From Lingula anatina (taxonomy: Eukaryota > Brachiopoda > Lingulata > Lingulida > Lingulidae): a DNA stretch of 60,000 nucleotides. The stretch lies in assembly GCF_001039355.2 (NCBI RefSeq), contig NW_019775114.1:282225-342224 (forward strand), given 5' to 3'. The position numbers and the translations under genes are program-made. The notes under the pieces are model-generated. The model saw only the letters and a list, made by a program, of their open reading frames with translations. It did not search any database and was not told the DNA's origin. Positions 52,303 to 57,218 of the stretch are shown here, in pieces (position 1 is the first letter of the stretch; the number at the start of each line of letters is the position of its first letter).

Positions 52303-55300
52303 TGTGTGTGTGTAGGTGTGTGTGTGTGTTGTGTGTGTGTGAGAGAGAGAGAGAGAGAGGAAAGGAAGGGGTGAGAGAAATGAGAGAGAAAAAGAAGGAA
52401 AGGAGAGACAGGGGGGGCAGAGGGGGTGGAGAGAGAAAGAAGAGAGAGGGAGCTTTTGGCCATCCCTCTAATAATAAAGAGATATAAGATGTTCACAATC
52501 GCTGTGTTGTATTTCTAGGATTGGTCTGGGTCAGGACTGGTCACTGGTGTTCACTGACATCAGGAGTGAGGACACGGGAGCCTACACATGTACTCCTTAT
52601 AATGACAATGGCATGGGAAGGAGCTCAGATCTGATGCAGGTGGTAGTAAGAGGTATGTATCCTACATCATTATACACAATATTTTTAAGACATCTTCATC
52701 CTTCAGTTTTTACTTGATTATTATCACTGATTGTGGTGACATGTTCTCATGTTATGTATTCCGTCTTGTAGATCCCCCCTACTTCACAATGAGGCCCAAT
52801 CCTTACTATCAGAGGATGCCAGGAGAGTCTGTCACGTTCCCGTGTGCGGCATCAGGGACACCATTGCCTGTCATATCCTGGAGAAAGGTAAGCACGACCA
52901 TTTGGAGAAGTGAAGTGGATAGTGTGCTAATGTAGCATATTCCATTAACTATCATTATTCCATTAGCATTTTTTAAAACCTAGGCTTGTGTCTGGAGTAA
53001 TATAAGCCTGTGCAGAAATTGCACATTTTTAATAGATGGGACATTTCCATGTGAAGGTAACATAAGTCTTAAAGGGAATAATGTCCTTTTCATGTCCATT
53101 ACAAAATTTTTTCTCTTTTTTTCCCCCCAGCCGGATTCCTATGTCCCTGATGACAGCAGAGTGAGTAGGGATCGCCATAATCTGACCATATCTCAGCTGC
53201 AGAAGTCAGACCATGGGAAATATGAGTGTGTGGCCAAAAATGCTGTCACCACTGTGATAACTAGCACGCTGCTCATTATTGAAAGTAAGGGTCACACACA
53301 GGCTTCTTACTCACGATTTTCTGTTTTGTTTTAAGATATTATGTCTTTTATAAGGTGGACACTGATGAATCTTATAATATTTTTGGAATAATAATTCATG
53401 ACATTTTGATAATCAAAAGTAAATTTGTTTATCAGAGGTTCGTGGTCAGTTTAACCTTGGGTTAACTGTTAAATTAGTACTAAATATGTCTTTATCAATG
53501 GTATATTACTTCCAGTGACTACACCACATGCTCCATATAATGTTACCGTGACAACGACCCAGTTCTCTGCTAAGATAGATTGGAAGCCAGCATATGATGG
53601 TGGATACCCACAGCGTTATGTGATATGGTACCTGCAGTTTTACCAGAACTCATTTTGTAAACTTTTAGCTTTTTAACCTTGATCCCATCACCCTCTCAGC
53701 TGTGTATTAGTTTTGATGAGCGAATAAAGTTTTGTTTTTTTTTATTTATTTAGGTATAGGTGCTTATTATTCATTAACTTAAAAAAGCAGTTTGAATTCT
53801 GAGCTTACTTGACTTTAAGAAAATATGAACTTACCTGACTTTAAGAAAACACTTCAGAATAATTTGAATGCAATGAATATTTCAATTGGTTCATTTGTTT
53901 TACCCCAGGTTCAAGAGGGAAAATGACCAGGGCTGGCAGACAATCAGCGTTCTTCCTCTTGAAGCCACAAGTTTTACAATTCACAAGTTGGTCCCAGATT
54001 CAGCCTATGAGTTCATGGTGATGTCTCGGAACCAACTGGGTAACGGACTCTCTAGCAATAAAGTCTTAGCCAGAACCAAAGGTGAGGAAAATAAGCAACA
54101 TGGCACATTCTGTGCTTGCAAAAATTGTCATTTTTGTAAAAGAAATTTGCATACTTTCAAATTGCAGGCCAATAGACTTTGTTTTCATATACTTATTGCT
54201 TTTTATTGGGTCCAGAAAATGGAAATATGATATTAAAAGAATACTTCAAGACACTAACCTAACTGGGAGTTTCAGGTAACAATTACAGAAGGATCACCAC
54301 TTCAGCTCCTCTTGCCTGGAATCTGAAGTTCCGTACTAACATCCCTCCACTTCCTTCCTCCTTTCGGTTGCCATTGCCTTCCAAGAACGGTCGCCCTGGA
54401 AACAGAGGCGGCCGCAAACCTGACAGGAAAAGGACCCGAGGCCGCGCCAGACCCTCCACGTCCAGATCTGACCACTCTGGTAGATCCATTTTCTCTGGCA
54501 CACATTTCTTGATGTTGTTATTGTCATTGCTACTGCTGTTATTGTACTGGTGCTGCACCTGCTGCTGTCGCTGCACCTGCTGATCAGCACAGATTGTTGA
54601 GTTCTCAGAGGATTTTGCCGTTGTTGATGGTTCCTTACATATGTGGTTTCTAAGAATTCATAACAGTATGCTAGCACTTTGTTTGTGACAACAGGCCAAA
54701 TATTTCTTAATATTGTTTGTTTCTAGAGAAGACATAAAAAAATTACTGGATAGAATGATAAACATGATATTTTATCCCTCCTATGGATGATTTAATCATA
54801 ACACTCAGCATTTGTTCACTTATTCTGTTATTGGATTATATCAACCAACACATTCAAGCTGTCACACTTAACGCATTTACCATGTCACACCTAACACATT
54901 TATTACCTCACACATAACACATTTCCCATATCACACCTAACCCAAGTTACACCTAACACTTTAAGCTGTATTATTTTTCTACAATTTCTGTCAATGTTCT
55001 TTTTAAGCTTGATTTATTGGCCTTGTTAAAGAAGTGAAAATAATTGTTTTGTGTCCAGGTCAACTTATGACCATGTTGTATCCCAGTCCCAAAGTTTTGT
55101 CCAGGTTCTCTTGCTTTTTTCATATGCACAGTGGTCATGTGGTAGAACACAGCTGGCTGCATTTTGAGGCACTTCTAAGACTGCCCAATTTCTATTGATA
55201 TGTAATTGTTCCCCTGCAGTATTAGTGCATGTTTTACTAGCTGAAATGATATCAGGATTAAATGAACACTTTCAGTTCAATTTAATGTTGGCCTTTGTGG

Positions 55301-57183
55301 ATTGGTGATATAACTGTCTAGAAATATGTCTGAAAGATCTAAGGGGATCAAATGAGATAAAATGCTCTCTGCTAAAGATAATTTTTGAGGGATGATTTGT
55401 TTAGTCTCTGATATTAGACATTCCAAACATATTTTTGACTTATCTAAACCATTACCTCTATTATTTTATTATGCTCATTTGCTAGCATTTCTTGCGAAGA
55501 AAAAGGAGCATCTCCATCATTTAAATCTTTTCAGGTTTTCTCTTTCTTTCCAAGCATTAGGAAGCATTTCTGACATATGACATCTTAATACATATTAATC
55601 TTTCAGTGTGCAGCACATACAGAAGATATAGCTGCTACCACAGGCTATTGACTATTTCTTTATAACACCCCTTCTTTATATTTTTCTCCTTTCTCCCTTT
55701 TTATCCCTCAAAGCTACCAATACTTTTCACCATATTTTATCAATTTCATCATCCTGTAATTGGTGTGTGAGGACACTCTCTTTTCATATCTTATTTTATG
55801 GAACTGCATGTATATTTTCTTTTTCTATTTTCAAAAAAATATTTTGTTTAATTGCTGTAGATTTTTTATCAGCATCAAAACCAGAATAGGTACAAAGCAA
55901 CTGGAAAAATTTTTATTTGATATAGTTATATTTGCTTAACATAGTGTGACAAATCATTGTTGATGATTTTAATCTGATCACCAACATGGGAAACTGGAAA
56001 AAAAATCCTGCCATGAAATATAGATGTGAAAAAAAGAGTGTCCAAAATGTATAACATATTTCTTTATTTTCCCCTCTAACAAATAGCACTAAGCCCAAAT
56101 AGTATTTGGAAAACAAGATACGACCATGGCTTATTTCTGTTTTCTCTCTTGTAAAAGCTGTCAGAGGAAGCACTACGCCATCAAGCAGCTGGGTTCCTAC
56201 AACAACAAGCACGGCTTCCACACTGACAGAGGGTACTTTCCCTTACTGTTTGCATGTTGATGGATTTATTTTGTTCACATACTTTTTTTTATAAGAATCA
56301 ATGTCATGTGACCTGATATGCAAATTGCCTGATCACGTGACTGGCAAATTGACTTATCCCAAGGCTTACCATTTTATAGACCTACAATGCTGGGATCATT
56401 TTGTACAATCAGTGCATTATGGGAATAGGCACTTCTGCTTGTTAAAGTTATTCTCTTAATAACTGGTATACTGTTGGCATAATTTATTCAGAAGCCTTTA
56501 TAAAAATCAAATTGCTGAAATTTACTTGTGGAATTGGAATTTATCATGCATAGCTATGGGAGAGTCAACTAGCTGTTATTTTGAAGTTTCATACTTTTTT
56601 CTTTTGAAATTTAAATGAATTCAGTGGATGACTTTTCCCAAAATGCAGCATTCCCCACTATGGTGTAGGAAATGGTCAAGTGCTTTGTGACTGTTACATG
56701 TACATGTATGGGGTACGGCTGTGAATAAACTTGTTCACAAAAGCATGTCAAAGCATATTGGTAATACACTTATATTTGTGAAGCATGTTGTGTAAGTTTA
56801 CTGCTGGTCTTTCTTTTATATCAATTATGGATGAAATTCATGTTTGTTCAATATCTTCTGTTACAGATCAACCAATTTGTTGATGTTTTTGTGGTTTAGA
56901 TTACTTCAAAAAATCACTGTTGAGCTGCAAATGGATCTGCAGACTAACAGTTCTGCAACTCAAATATGGCTGACTTTCTTGAAAGCTTGTCACATAATCC
57001 CCTAATACACACTAAATAGATTCCCAGCAGGAATTACATGACAAGTGTTTTAGTGGGTCGGCTATATTTGATCCATGGATCTGTTAGTCTCCAAATCAAC
57101 TTCTGTAGTGTAAGTGGCCTAAATGGATATTTTCCCAGTGGCATTGAAATGGAATTATGTTGTGTATGTGCATGCATGTACTT

Positions 57184-57218
<35 letters not shown>

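Noticed and set aside
52257-52496. Open frames across the GT/GA microsatellite after Ig4a
   Set aside because: Repeat translation only; the authentic exon ends at the first GT as shown by the frame of the next exon.
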